From assembly GCA_958295665.1 (NCBI GenBank), contig OY282558.1, positions 69,304,789 to 69,368,788 of the forward strand: 64,000 bases of DNA, given 5' to 3'. The notes beneath the pieces were generated by a model. It worked only from the letters and a program-made list of their open reading frames with translations. It did not search any database and was not told the DNA's origin. Below, in pieces: positions 1 to 9,965 of the stretch. The first letter of the stretch is position 1, and each line of letters opens with the position of its first letter. The translations under genes and the position numbers were made by a program. The stretch comes from Tipula vernalis. Its lineage: Eukaryota; Arthropoda; Insecta; Diptera; Tipulidae.

Positions 1-899
1 TCTAACTTGTCCTTGAAAAAGTTACGTTTAGCAATTCGAATTAACCCTACAACTCTGCTATGAGTCTGCTTGTAATCTAAATGAGACTGACTATTAGGAT
101 ACGTTTTCCATAAACGATATTTACTAACTCTAATATTTATGGCATTCGAAATTTCCTGAGACAACCAAGGCAGAGATTTTGCTTTGCAAGTAACCTTTTT
201 AAGCGGAACGCAACTATTAAACACAAGGTTGGACAAGAAAATGTTGGTGCCACAGTGTTGTTGTACGGATAAATTAAGACTATTCTAAGTCTACAAGTGA
301 TTTTTTAAATTGGGCATACGACCACTTACTAGTTTTTGGTGGGTTATAGATAGTACCGACTAAGATTTTACGACCATTAATGAAAATATTGACAAATAAA
401 AACTCTAAATCCGATACTAACAATTCTGAAATGGAAGAAGGTATGGTAACTAATCTAGCCTTAATGTGATCTCCTACAAACATACATAAACCACCATAAT
501 TAAGGTGAGGTACCGCTCTATCTTTCCTAAATAAATTATAACCTTTGATGGCCAAACCTGAATTAGGGATATTCGGATTTAAAAATGTCTCAGAGAAACA
601 AAGAATGTACACTGAAGCACCATTAAAAATGTGACGAATCTCGTCAATGTTTGGGACTAAACTTTGCACATTGTGATAAATCAGAGTGGCCCAGATCTTC
701 GATGGGATGGGTTTACCATATAGGGACTAGCGCTCAATTTAGATGCCATTGATTTTTGTAGAGTCCGAAATGATATTTGGTGAGTAAAATTATTCACAAT
801 ACCCTCCCTTTCACTGACGTCAACATCACGGAAGCTGGATAAAGCGAGTAATAAAAACGAAGAATTTTGTTTCATTGCTGATTGAATTAAATGAAACAA
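1..899 (-). mobile_element. Non-LTR retrotransposon fragment: endonuclease plus EN-RT linker
   Basis: On the minus strand, 669-280 encodes the N-terminal half of an apurinic-type endonuclease that nicks target DNA for target-primed reverse transcription. Visible motifs are HNVQSLVPNIDEI, CFSETFLNP, FRKDR, GGLCMFV and a YNPP segment. Positions about 240-1 then encode the linker that normally lies between endonuclease and RT (SLPWLSQEI, LIRIAKRNFFKDKL). The second half of the endonuclease is missing, so an internal deletion lies near 240-290. The element runs off the left edge, so RT would lie outside the window. Several frame breaks are present. The type of element is secure from the endonuclease motifs; the clade is not resolved. 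Confidence 0.85.
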
Positions 900-914
900 T
901 AAAATTCAATTCAA

Positions 915-2830
915 TTCATTCAAATGAATTTTCCAATCAACACTACTGGAGAAACAAACCCTATCGGGTCATATATTTTGGCTATTTCAGACACGATCAT
1001 CATTTTCGTTACCTTTGTTCAATGAATCGATGGTGAAACCTTGATTAGAAAACAATCCTTTACGGAATGTCAATAAAGAGCTAAAATTTTGATGTATTCC
1101 GTTTCTTCAAAAAACGGTACTTCCCAACGGTGACTTGAATCGATATTGTCTAGTACTAACTATCTGCTTGTTAGAGCGCCATTTCCTTAAAAACATTCCA
1201 GCACTTGTAGAATTGATGAAACACTTTGTCTGAGTTGAACCGCTTCCTATATAGAGTTAGAGCCGGTCAACAAACAATCGACGTACATGTCTTGACGAAT
1301 AGCTTGTTGGCAACAGAATCTTCAGATCCATTTTCTCTAGCTAACTGTAGCAAACGGCGAGTGGCCGGAGGAAGCAGAATATTTGATAATTCGTTCTGTA
1401 TCACTGGCCCATTTTACAACAATGAATTCAACGATTCACTATTTGTTGTTTTGGTAAAATCATTGAAATGATGTGGCAAATAATAATGATTGGAAGGCAA
1501 TATGTCCTAATGAAAGATATTCTACCATAAATCGATTGTAGGAACTTCGCCATTTCGATTATTTTTCTAACCTGGTAATACTCCCAAGCACGGTATTGAA
1601 TTTTTGAACGCGAGCTTTCGTCTTTGTTGAATACGTCTTCACTACCGGAAACAACCCATCTAAGCTGAGTTTTTATAGGTAAGGAAGACCAAGGCCCCAC
1701 TTGAATTGACCACCCACAGATTGCAGCTCGAAAAACGATTCAGCAAATATTAGCATGTACACTTGTTGGCAGGAAACAAATCTTAGATCAGCTAATTGAA
1801 TATTTTGTGGAATGCTAAATTGTGAAACATCGAAGTTGAAGGCTGGTTGATTGTTAGATGTTTTGCTGATGTTACTGAATTACCAAGTTTAGCTGTTAAT
1901 GAATTGGTGATGAAATTTAATTGAGAGCCAGCATCAAGCAAGGCCCGTGCCGTGACTACTATTCTATGGAACAGTCACCCACAAGAATCTCAGCAGTAGC
2001 AAGTGTAATATTGAGCATGAAGGGCAATAGTAGACGGGTACATTCGATGTTAGTGGAGTGTGAGACGATGTTGTTGTGACATGCAAAAATGAGTGGTATT
2101 TTAGAATACAATATCGCCATGTCATGATTTAATCTAAGATGATTTTCGCAAATTTTCAACTAATATTGCCAAGAATTGATTGCAACGCATAATAGTAAGC
2201 GCATCATAAAATGATGTATTAAAATATGACCTTGATTGTGGCTTGAAAAAATTCATTGTGATTGATTTCAAAGATTGAACATTAATTTGATTCGTAGATT
2301 GGTTTATAACCTTACCACCCATGACTCTTAGTTTTAATAAATTTGGAGATATCTGCTAAGGTCTAAAGTTCATTAATGGCGCTCCTTTTCTACATTTGGC
2401 CTTTGTTTTGCTATTTAATTTCGATACAGTCAAATAAATTATGTTGTCATTGTTTCATCAAGCAAATACAACAAATTTTGTGCGGTTAATTTTTCAATCG
2501 GTTTTACATTCATTTTTAATTTGCTCTATCAAATCTTTTCATTAAAATAGTTGACGAGCCCGCTTAATTTCGACAAACCAGAATTATTGTGCACGTGCTT
2601 ATCGAATGATTCAAGAAATGACTTCCATTTTGTTGCATCCCTAGCAAATTGATCAAGCCGTATTTAGTTATGGAAAGATTTTGAGCCTCTCTTCCAGGCG
2701 AAGCCTAATTTGATTTCCCTTCGACGTATTTAAATTATTGGCAACAAAATATTGCAGTTCATCAATAAATTTTTTGAAATATTTTTGTAGACCCCTTAAT
2801 CCGTTTTACATCCTTGGTTCTCTATTTGAC
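915..2830 (-). mobile_element. BEL/Pao LTR retrotransposon relic (gag, protease, RT start)
   Basis: Read right to left on the minus strand, pieces of a BEL/Pao gag-pol appear in the normal order but in shifting frames. A gag-type segment (WKSFLESF, HNNSGLSKLSGL) lies near 2530-2640. A retroviral-type aspartic protease active site (ALLDAGSQLNFIT) lies near 1895-1950; its catalytic Asp is intact. The end of the protease region (TQLRWVVSGSE) is near 1640-1670. An RT remnant with ATRRLLQLARENGS lies near 1320-1350, and the RT-connection motif SEIAKIYDPIGFVSP lies near 950-1000. Stops and frameshifts occur throughout. RNase H and integrase are absent, and no LTRs were found. The LINE fragment at 1-899 abuts the truncated end. 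Identity rests on family motifs recognised by eye. Confidence 0.8.
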
Positions 2831-4414
2831 CCTCAAAATTGAGCTAATATACCGTTATTCACAAATGTTTTCACTGGGACAAACAATAAGACTGCGAGTG
2901 CGAACATTTACTTAGAAGTCAAAATGATTGCCTGTCATGGATCACTCAATGTCAGCCTACACTTTTGAAGTAGAACTTATAAAATTGACCCAAACTTAAA
3001 GAAATTTGTATAGTAGGGAAGTTGCTTGTATAACGGTGAAAATGTAAATTTTTGGTACTGTCACTAAAAACTATTTGATATTCGCAGTTCATTGCTTTGA
3101 TACTTTTTTGCTGTTGTAAGTTTTTTTTTTTAAAAATCAATTTCTCATCAACTTTAAAATAACGACTAAGTTTTTCTCGCCCTTTTTAATTAGCTAGTTC
3201 GTATTCCGACAAAGACAGATATGGCTTTCCAAGATGTTCCAAAGATCTTCCTAAACAGATCCTGTTTAATAAATAAATAAAAAAATTGTGAATCGGTTTG
3301 AATTATTTTCTTCTGAGTTTGTTACACTCGAATTATGATTTCCAAAGGATAGATTGATGAGTCAAACTTTTAACAAACCACGAAATGTTTTCATTGAGTG
3401 GGGGCGTGGGGCTCAGCTTTAAATACTAATCGTAACTGGATATAAATTGTGCCTTCCTGCTCGTCACAAGGCAATTAATAGCAAACTCGAAATACAGGGA
3501 GCTTTTTTTTCAAAATGTATCCAATCGCTCGAGTTAGAACTCCTGAACATGGGCAAAAATAATTTATTTGAGCTTTAAACGGGAATTAATTTTAATTAAT
3601 TTTAAAGCTTTTGGAACTGCTCGCTTTTAAATACTACCTGTATTACGAGCTTCCATTAATTCTCCGTAATTGAATAGATCAAAGCTTTTACATGCTTCTA
3701 GTTTTAATTAAATAAAAATCAACCATCAGAACCACCTAAATAATTGAGGGTTAATGATACGTCATATTTTGCTTGTGAGCCTTTACGACGCAATAACATT
3801 TTACTACTTTCCATAGGAACTGGTGTTGTTTTGCGTTGCCCTTTTTTGTTTTTCTAAGCTTAAATTACGTCAAAAATGACAGTTATAATAACATGGAAAA
3901 AATCATAAGTCCATGATTGTCAAAATAGAAGAAAATGTAGTAAACTTTGTTTTGGCTAATCGTATTTTTATCATTGAATCACAGATCTCTCTAAGCTATA
4001 AAAGCGACAAAAATTATAAAATATTGGCAAAAGCTCACAAATTTTGTTCTAATTGTTTTGTTTTCTTTGGTGAAGCTTTTATTGCGATTTAGCTTTAAGT
4101 TAGTTTTAGTTTTTTTATATTATGGCTAAATGTTGCAAGCTTAGAGCTATAGCAAGTTTATGAAATATTTATAAAATATTGAGTTGACTCAAGGGGCGAA
4201 AGATAGTCAAGAAACGTCAATTTGTGTCATACATTTTGTAAAAAGCTCTCATATTTTGTTGTCTTGAAAACTTATGCTTTTAAAAGCTTTTAATTAACCG
4301 TCGAAAAATCAACACCAAACCACATTGTGCACTACTCACCATAATAAAAATCAAATGAAACTTTTAGAAGCGCTTCGATTGATTGGTCACTTCATTTTTT
4401 TTCCTTTAAACTTG
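2831..4414. other. No gene recognised; AT-rich intergenic DNA
   Basis: Short ORFs here have no recognisable motif. There are runs of A/T and scattered AAGCTTTTA-like words. A short AATAAATAAATAAA run near 3270-3290 resembles a LINE tail, but no coding sequence supports that. Confidence 0.5.
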
Positions 4415-5025
4415 TGTTGTGTTCTCACACCTGTTATGGCTTTTGGTAATTGACGATCTATTTGTGAAAACAAAGCAGGCAGAGTTTGTTGCTCAGAGCT
4501 ATGCTATCGATCTTGCTAATACAGTTGCTACGCAGAACACTTTACGTATTTTGGAGGCATGGTTTGATGGAAAGTATTTACGTGTCAACCCTTCTAAAAC
4601 TGATTTTGGTTGTATTTACTAGGCGTAGAGATACTGGTTTAACTGTGCCCTCTTTTTTGGTAGGCCGATTAACAGATCTGACTATGTCTCCTGGAAATTT
4701 GAGCTGGAATATAAACTTCAAAAATTTACTGCCATATTGAGAGAGTTCAATTTCACTAAATTTATTTCCGGTATAGACTATCTGTGCTGAATTCGATGTT
4801 TAATCCCCTGACTGCGTCAAAATTTGTTAAGGACTGCAAATAGTTTATTCATCTTTTAAATTCAAGCAATAGAATGACAATTTTGTGGGTTCCTGCCCGT
4901 TGTGGCATTAAGGGCAATGATATTGCTGATTCTCTAGCAAAAGCTGGGGCTTAGTTTAAATTTGTCGGTTTCGAACTAGTTGCTTTCGTTTAACTATATT
5001 AAGAAGGCGATCAAAAATATATTGG
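4415..5025 (+). mobile_element. LINE A, left part: RT palm/thumb and RNase H remnants
   Basis: Plus-strand remains of a non-LTR retrotransposon pol. The RT palm reads FSHLLWLLVIDDL followed by SYAIDLA, where YADDLA is expected, so the catalytic box is mutated. LRVNPSKTDF follows in the usual thumb position. After a frameshift, RNase H is recognised near 4880-4950 by LWVPARCGIKGNDIADSLAKAG-type sequence (normally LWVPGHSGI..NE.AD). The reading then stops at 5025 because the gypsy-derived element 5030-6362 is inserted. The C-terminal part resumes at 6367. The 5' end is truncated near 4415. The copy is inactive. Confidence 0.8.
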
Positions 5026-5029
5026 ACAT

Positions 5030-5081
5030 TGTAGTAACGTAAATTTTGAATTTTTAAAAATTCAAAATTTACGTTACTACA
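5030..5081. repeat. 52-bp perfect palindrome at the LTR position (3' side of the mini-element)
   Basis: Two 26-base arms are exact reverse complements with no spacer, starting TGTAGTAACG and ending CGTTACTACA. Symmetry extends to 28-base arms at 5028-5083. It is preceded by ACAT. On the minus strand a purine run (AGGAGAAG near 5089-5096) lies just before it, as a polypurine tract would before a 3' LTR. Confidence 0.85.
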
Positions 5082-5133
5082 ATTCGGCTTCTCCTGACTC
5101 TACAATCGACTCTGATTGCCCGTGATCGTAATG

Positions 5134-5980
5134 TTAAATGCCGCGTAAATACTCCCGATGAGACATCGGAGACTCAGGTATATTCTCGATGACGTACCTA
5201 CTCGTATCTCCAGGAAAAACTCTAGCAACGAGGAACGGTCCTTTATATTTAGGCAACAATTTGTGATTTATACCGGGCTCTGTTACGACGTTCTTAACCA
5301 GAAAGCTTCTTTTATCAAGTGTTAGTTTGGCTGCGTCACAGTCAGTGACAATTTTGAATTTCACACCGTGTAGGTTGTATACGTGATAACGTTTAACGGC
5401 ATAGATTATTGCAAGGGTCTCAAGCTCATAGGAATGATATCTCGATTCGACGTCTGATGTTCGCTTGCTAAAATACGATATTGGATGTAAATGATTGTCT
5501 GATTGCGTTTGAAACAAAATAGCACCAAATCCTACCTGGCTCGCATCCGTATGCAACTCAGTGTAGAACTTTGGATTGTAAATGCAAAGAGTAGGGCCGT
5601 TAGCCAATTTACTCTTAAGAGATTCGAATGCCGTAAACTCTTTGACGTCGATTTTAAATTGTATGTCTTTCTTCACTAGATCTGTCAATGGTTTCGCTGT
5701 AGTTGAGAAGTTCGGAACAAATTGTCTAAAAAAACTCGTAAGACCAATAAAACGTCGTAGTTCGTGAATGTTCTGAGGTATTGGATTATCTATTATTGCT
5801 GTTACGTGACGTTTGCTGGGGCGTATCTCATTATGTGAAACGTCGTATCCCAGATACTCGATTTTATTTTTCAAAAATTTACACTTTGACATAGTGGATC
5901 AATTATATCCCTTATCGAGTGTCTTGGCATGTAATGTTCCTGCGATTGTGTCATCAACACCGTTTTCGCTGGTGACATTT
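5134..5980 (-). pseudogene. Ty3/gypsy pol remnant: RT thumb, RNase H, integrase tail fused by deletion
   Basis: The open part (5892-5134, about 252 residues) begins KCKFLKNKIEYLGY and RRFIGLTSFFRQFVPNF (end of RT and connection), followed by RNase H with HTDASQVGFGAILF, YHSYELETLAIIYA and IVTDCDA. Shortly after the TDC motif the sequence jumps to KLLPKYKGPFLVARVFP, a GPY/F-type integrase C-terminal domain. The rest of RNase H and the zinc-binding and catalytic integrase domains are therefore deleted, in frame. Upstream, in the same frame and before a stop near 5900, GVDDTIAG resembles the RT catalytic YxDD box. The codons shown are typical of gypsy elements, but this copy cannot encode a working polymerase or integrase. 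Confidence 0.85.
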
Positions 5981-6105
5981 CGTTTACTTGTTGTTCGTTT
6001 CCAATTGGAACTTGAATATAAGCAGGCATTGATGACGTTTGACGTAGATGATATGATCGGATGCAGTTGTCGGATTCCGGTTGTTAATTGTGAGCGATCG
6101 ATTTA

Positions 6106-6213
6106 TCACTGTTTTGTCACCCTGCTCGCCAAACGATTGATTAATGTAACCTTGTTTCCACTTGTATTCAATCCCCTATTCTTTAATTCCTTACGAAGCC
6201 AACTCACATTCAT
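6106..6213 (-). CDS. SAP-motif micro-ORF, likely N-terminus of a gypsy gag
   Basis: An ATG-initiated 35-codon ORF with the pattern WLRKELKNRGL followed by SGNKVTLINRL. This matches the helix-extended-loop-helix SAP motif (hydrophobic-x-x-L-K-x-x-L...G...T/S-G-x-K-x-x-L-x-x-R-L), which binds DNA or nucleic acid in other proteins. It lies just inside the candidate 5' LTR and primer site of the mini-element, exactly where gag would start, and stops before the pol remnant. It is probably the truncated gag N-terminus. A co-opted small peptide is possible, but nothing supports that. Confidence 0.55.
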   Translation of the reverse strand: MNVSWLRKELKNRGLNTSGNKVTLINRLASRVTKQ

Positions 6214-6313
6214 ACTACCAAAGTTCGTTTCTTTTCCACGTGCTATTTGAGGTTATGTTATAAATTTTTTCAATAATCGAATTTCGTACCTTGTATCCCA
6301 CTTCTGATAATTT

Positions 6314-6362
6314 TGTAGTACAGTTTTTAGTCGTTTTCAAAACGACTAAAAACTTTACTACA
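6314..6362. repeat. 49-bp near-perfect palindrome at the LTR position (5' side of the mini-element)
   Basis: Twenty-four-base arms with a single mismatch flank one central base. On the minus strand it starts TGTAGTAAAG and ends CTGTACTACA, and it is followed outside by ACAT. Its outer bases match the 5030-5081 palindrome, but its interior differs. Immediately inward lies ATTATCAGAAGTGGGAT, a candidate primer-binding region; I could not match it to a specific tRNA. Confidence 0.8.
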
Positions 6363-6366
6363 ACAT

Positions 6367-6662
6367 ACTGGACCTACATTCAGGGCCACTAGGTTTGCTT
6401 TATATACCTGCAGAAATCACTTGTGAGTCTTGATTGCAACTTTTATTGGTCACGGCCATTTTAAAGAACACCTGGGGGATGCCGGCAGGATGCCGTATGC
6501 GAGGATTGTCTTCATTTTGTGTGCAGTTGTCCTGCATTCGACGGGAATAGGTTGCTAATATTTGGCTCTAGGACTATTGTTAAAGGTCAGTTGTTTTCCC
6601 TGCCTTGGCCCAAACTACTTCAATTTATTAAGGCTGCAGCAAGCGTTCTTGATTTAGGATAA
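6367..6662 (+). mobile_element. LINE A, right part: C-terminal domain after RNase H
   Basis: The LINE interrupted at 5025 resumes. In the plus strand, from about 6508 to the TAA at 6660-6662, the frame reads CLHFVCSCPAFDGNRLL, then LFSLPWPKLLQFIKAA. This is the cysteine-containing C-terminal segment that follows RNase H in I/LOA/R1-like LINEs. An earlier piece in another frame (FIGHGHFKEHLGDAG) matches the TGHC..K.HL segment that precedes it. The 6663-6898 stretch is probably its 3' UTR; no clear poly(A) was found for it. Order and orientation match the left part, which is the main evidence for nested insertion. Confidence 0.75.
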
Positions 6663-6898
6663 AATCACTGGCTTACACCATGGGCCTTTTGTGGCATTGA
6701 GTGCGGAACCTCAGTTGGTTCCAGCCAATTTTAATAACTGGTTTGAAATTACAGAAGTTTAAAGCTTTGAAATATTTCTTTATGCATAAAAGGTTCAACC
6801 AGTTGCTGGGTTTTGAATATAAATTCAACGCTAGTCGATTACCATTGAAGCATTTTTAAAATTGTATTATTCCATTGTTGAGCTTAAAGCTCCTTATT

Positions 6899-9800
6899 TT
6901 TTTTTTTTACGGGATGAGCTATACTAGCCCTGTGCACCGCGACCATTGAGACATTGTGCATCCCCAGAAGGTTTCACGTAAAGTGGCGGTTCCAGTCCTT
7001 GATAAACGCCACCAGCTCATGCATATTTAAAGGGCCGGCATTTAGTGTTGCCTTTTATAAATTATAGTATCATACGTGAATAGTAGATGTCCGGATGTTT
7101 CCCTTTCCAGGTTGCAGAATCTACAACGGTCTGTAAGGGACTTTCCGATTTTCTCCAGATGTCCATTAAAAGAGCAATGTCCTGTCGAGTACCAGATGAG
7201 GGATTTTAGAGACTGTCTATCCATCTTGATTGCCTGATCTAAACGTCTAATATCATAGCTTAATAATTTTTTGGTCTGTCTCATCACAATGGAGGACTCC
7301 CAAAATATTTTCGTATGTTTTTGTTCCCAATTCCTTATGCCATTTGGCAGATGGCTCTTGGAGTAACCAATACTAGGCTCGAGGCCAAGGAAAGCGCTCT
7401 CCGCCACCTCTTTTGCACAGCGGTCTGCCGCCTCGTTTCCCTGTATGTCGGAATGGCCGGGGACCACAAAAGGGTTACTTTATTCTCCCTGCTGAATTCT
7501 ATAAGGTTGCGATAGCAGCTCCAGATTATTTTGGAATAGAAGACAGATGCTCCTAAGGCAAGCAATGCCGCCTGGCTGTCCGATATTACGTAAATTTCGG
7601 TTTTTCTATATTTTTTAAGCACACACACCTCGATCGCAAATATGAGATGATACTCCCGCTTGTTCCCTGTCGGGTATCTCAATCGTGAAATTCCTCCGGC
7701 AGTCGATAGTTTTAATCATCACGTCTGATAATTGGATTATTTTCTCGTCCAGATTCAATTTTTCCAGGATGCTATTATGTCCTGGTCTAATAGTTTTAAT
7801 TTGAGATGTTATTTTTAGATTGACTGCCCTTGAACCAGCTACTCTTTTAAGATGCAAGTGTAGTGGTGAGAGCCCCAATAGATTCTCAAGAGCACCTGTA
7901 GGGCAGGTTTTCATTGCTCCCGTTACACTCAAACAAGCTAGTCTGTGGATCCTATCCAATATTGAGCAGGCACCACTTTTCTCTGTCTTAGGCCAACACA
8001 CAAACGCCGCATAAGAGATTATTGGTCTTGCGATGGTTGAGTATAACGAAAGTGCAATTTGGGGATTCAGACCCCACGTTTTGCCAATCATTCTTTGGCA
8101 AGTGAAATGCGCCATATTTGCCTTGTTTGTGATATATTTTAAAAACGGGTTCCACGTCAGTTTCTGATCAAGTATCACTCCCAGGTACTTAACCTCCGTC
8201 GCCATTTTGAGAATTTCCCCATTTATAGATAGAGGTGGGAGAATTATTTTCCACCGATTTGTAAAGAAAGTACAAATAATTTTGTAGGGCTTTACTCTAA
8301 GGCCCGTCTCAATACACCAGTCGCTTACTAACTCGAGGGCATATTGCATACGTTCCGCTATTGTACTCTCAATTTCCCCTTGACCATTAAGACTAGATCG
8401 TCCTCGTAGGTGATATTCGAGAAGTGAAAATTTTTAAATCTTATAAGTAGTCCATGCATCACGAGTGGCCACAAAAGATGTGTGAGGGAACTCCCCCCTG
8501 GGGACAACACCTGGTAGCCGCAATCGTGATGGTTTTATCACCAAAGGAGGACGTTATCTCTTTATTCCAAAGTGTATTAGCTGCATGTTGGCTGGGGTCT
8601 AGAGGATGCTTTAGGAGGGCATTGGATCTAATGTATAGGCCCAGTATCTTCTCTATGGTTTTCAGAATAAATGATGTGAGGCTAATGGGTCTATAAGAAC
8701 CGACGTCCTCTGCGGATCTTCTTCCCGTTTTCGGGATAAAAATTATCCGCACCTCCCTCCAGCTTCTTGGAACATATTGTAAGCTGTAACCGGCTCTAAA
8801 GAGTCTAATCAAATAAGGCTAATTTGTAGGCCTTGCTGTAAAAATGCAGGATATATAAAATCCCCTCCCGGCGATTTAAAGGGGCCAAAGGAATTGACGG
8901 CCCATTTTATATTTCCGGGAGTGAAGATATCTCTTGAGAACCTGTAAGCTTCCCTCGGACAGTACACTCTGGGAAGTGGTCTTTCACCAGGCATTCGAGA
9001 GTTTCCTTCCTGGATGTAGTTGTCTCTCCATTCGGTTTCTTTACAGATCCCAACGGATTTCTGTGGTCCAAGGAGTGTGCCTTCTGTAGTCGACAAGCCG
9101 CAGGCAGCCTATCTATTTTTTTCACAGAAGTCTATCCAGCTCGACCTCTTGCTTTTCGTAAGAGCAACGTTATACTGGGTAAGAGACATTCGATAGGTTG
9201 GCCAACCGTTTGTCCTCTTAGCCCTGTTGAAAAGTTTACGAACATCTCGTCTTTTGGTTTCCAGGGTGTGGTTCCACCAAGGAACGCCCCTTATCCCCCT
9301 AATACGAACCGGGGGTGAGCTTGAGTGGTAGGCATCAATAATTGCCTCAATAACATTACTTGAAACTCTATCGAGATCCTCAATTGAGTTGATGTTGGTC
9401 TGTAGGCTAGTTACTTTATCATAAAGTCTTTCATTGTAGACTGGCCAATTAGTACGTTTTGGTATTCTTACTACCGATTCGTTTTTTGAAGGGGTTTTAA
9501 TATCAAAACTGATATACATGTGATCCGATAAGGATGCTTTCTTTGACACATGCCAGTCCAGAATTGTACCCATGTCAGACAGGGTAAGATCTAGCACCTC
9601 CTTCCTGACTGCACTCACAAAAGTCGCATCGTTCCCTTTGTTATTAATGATTATAATTTTTTTTAACCAAAATTCAAAAAATGGCTCACCTCTGATGTTG
9701 GTGTCACTACTTCCCCAGACTATGTGGTGTGAATTTGCATCGCAACCGATGATGAATTTTTGGTGATGAGTCGTGCAATTATTAACGAATCTCTGTACCG

Positions 9801-9965
9801 GTTTTGGAGGTGGGTCGTTTTCGTCCCCGGGAAAATAAGCCGAAGCACAGTTGAGTGTGCACCGCCCTTATTATTTTTTATATTATTTGTGTCCATACAA
9901 TAGATCTTGATAGAGGAAAGAAGGTCCACCACAGCAGCGCCTCTTACTGTGGTAAGGCTAATTTA
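6899..9965 (-). mobile_element. LINE B: 5'-truncated endonuclease/RT/RNase H retrotransposon
   Basis: A 3-kb minus-strand LINE with a run of T at 6899-6910 (poly(A) on the coding strand). Endonuclease: AYFPGDENDPP, FIIGCDANSHHIVWGSS, and the DLTLSDMG and SLSDHMYI motifs (about 9860-9500). Linker and RT: SWREVRIIFIPKTG, YRPISLTSFILKTIEK, CPQGG, then a catalytic box reading YEDDLVLMV instead of YADD near 8390-8415, and VKYLGVILDQKLTW. RNase H: VISDSQAALLALG and VPGHSDIQGNEAADRCAKE. C-terminal zinc-type region: TGHCSFNGHLEKIG and CRFCNLERETSGHLL. A deletion removes part of the RT fingers near 8560-8620, and there are at least five frame breaks. ORF1 and the endonuclease N-terminus are lost at 9965. 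Dead copy. Confidence 0.9.

Larger units (their letters stand above)
5030..6362 (-). mobile_element. Ty3/gypsy-derived mini-element with palindromic TG...CA ends
   Basis: A 1333-bp unit bounded by TGTAGTA...TACTACA ends and flanked by ACAT on both sides (5026-5029 and 6363-6366), splitting LINE A. On the minus strand it contains, in order: a 49-bp palindromic end; an ATTATCAGAAGTGGGAT segment where a primer-binding site would be; a 35-codon SAP-like ORF; a GVDDTIAG RT remnant; an RT thumb/RNase H/integrase-tail ORF; a purine-rich AGGAGAAG run next to the second end; and a 52-bp perfect palindrome. Gene content and order are those of a gypsy element with most of gag, protease, RT core and integrase deleted. 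The two ends sit where LTRs should be, but they are tiny, hairpin-forming and differ inside. It could instead be a composite in which palindromic insertions occupy LTR positions. Confidence 0.65.

Noticed and set aside
1226..1471. 81-codon plus-strand ORF
   Set aside because: Antisense to the BEL/Pao RT remnant.
5813..6250. 145-codon plus-strand ORF
   Set aside because: Antisense shadow of the gypsy mini-element, which has recognisable motifs on the minus strand.
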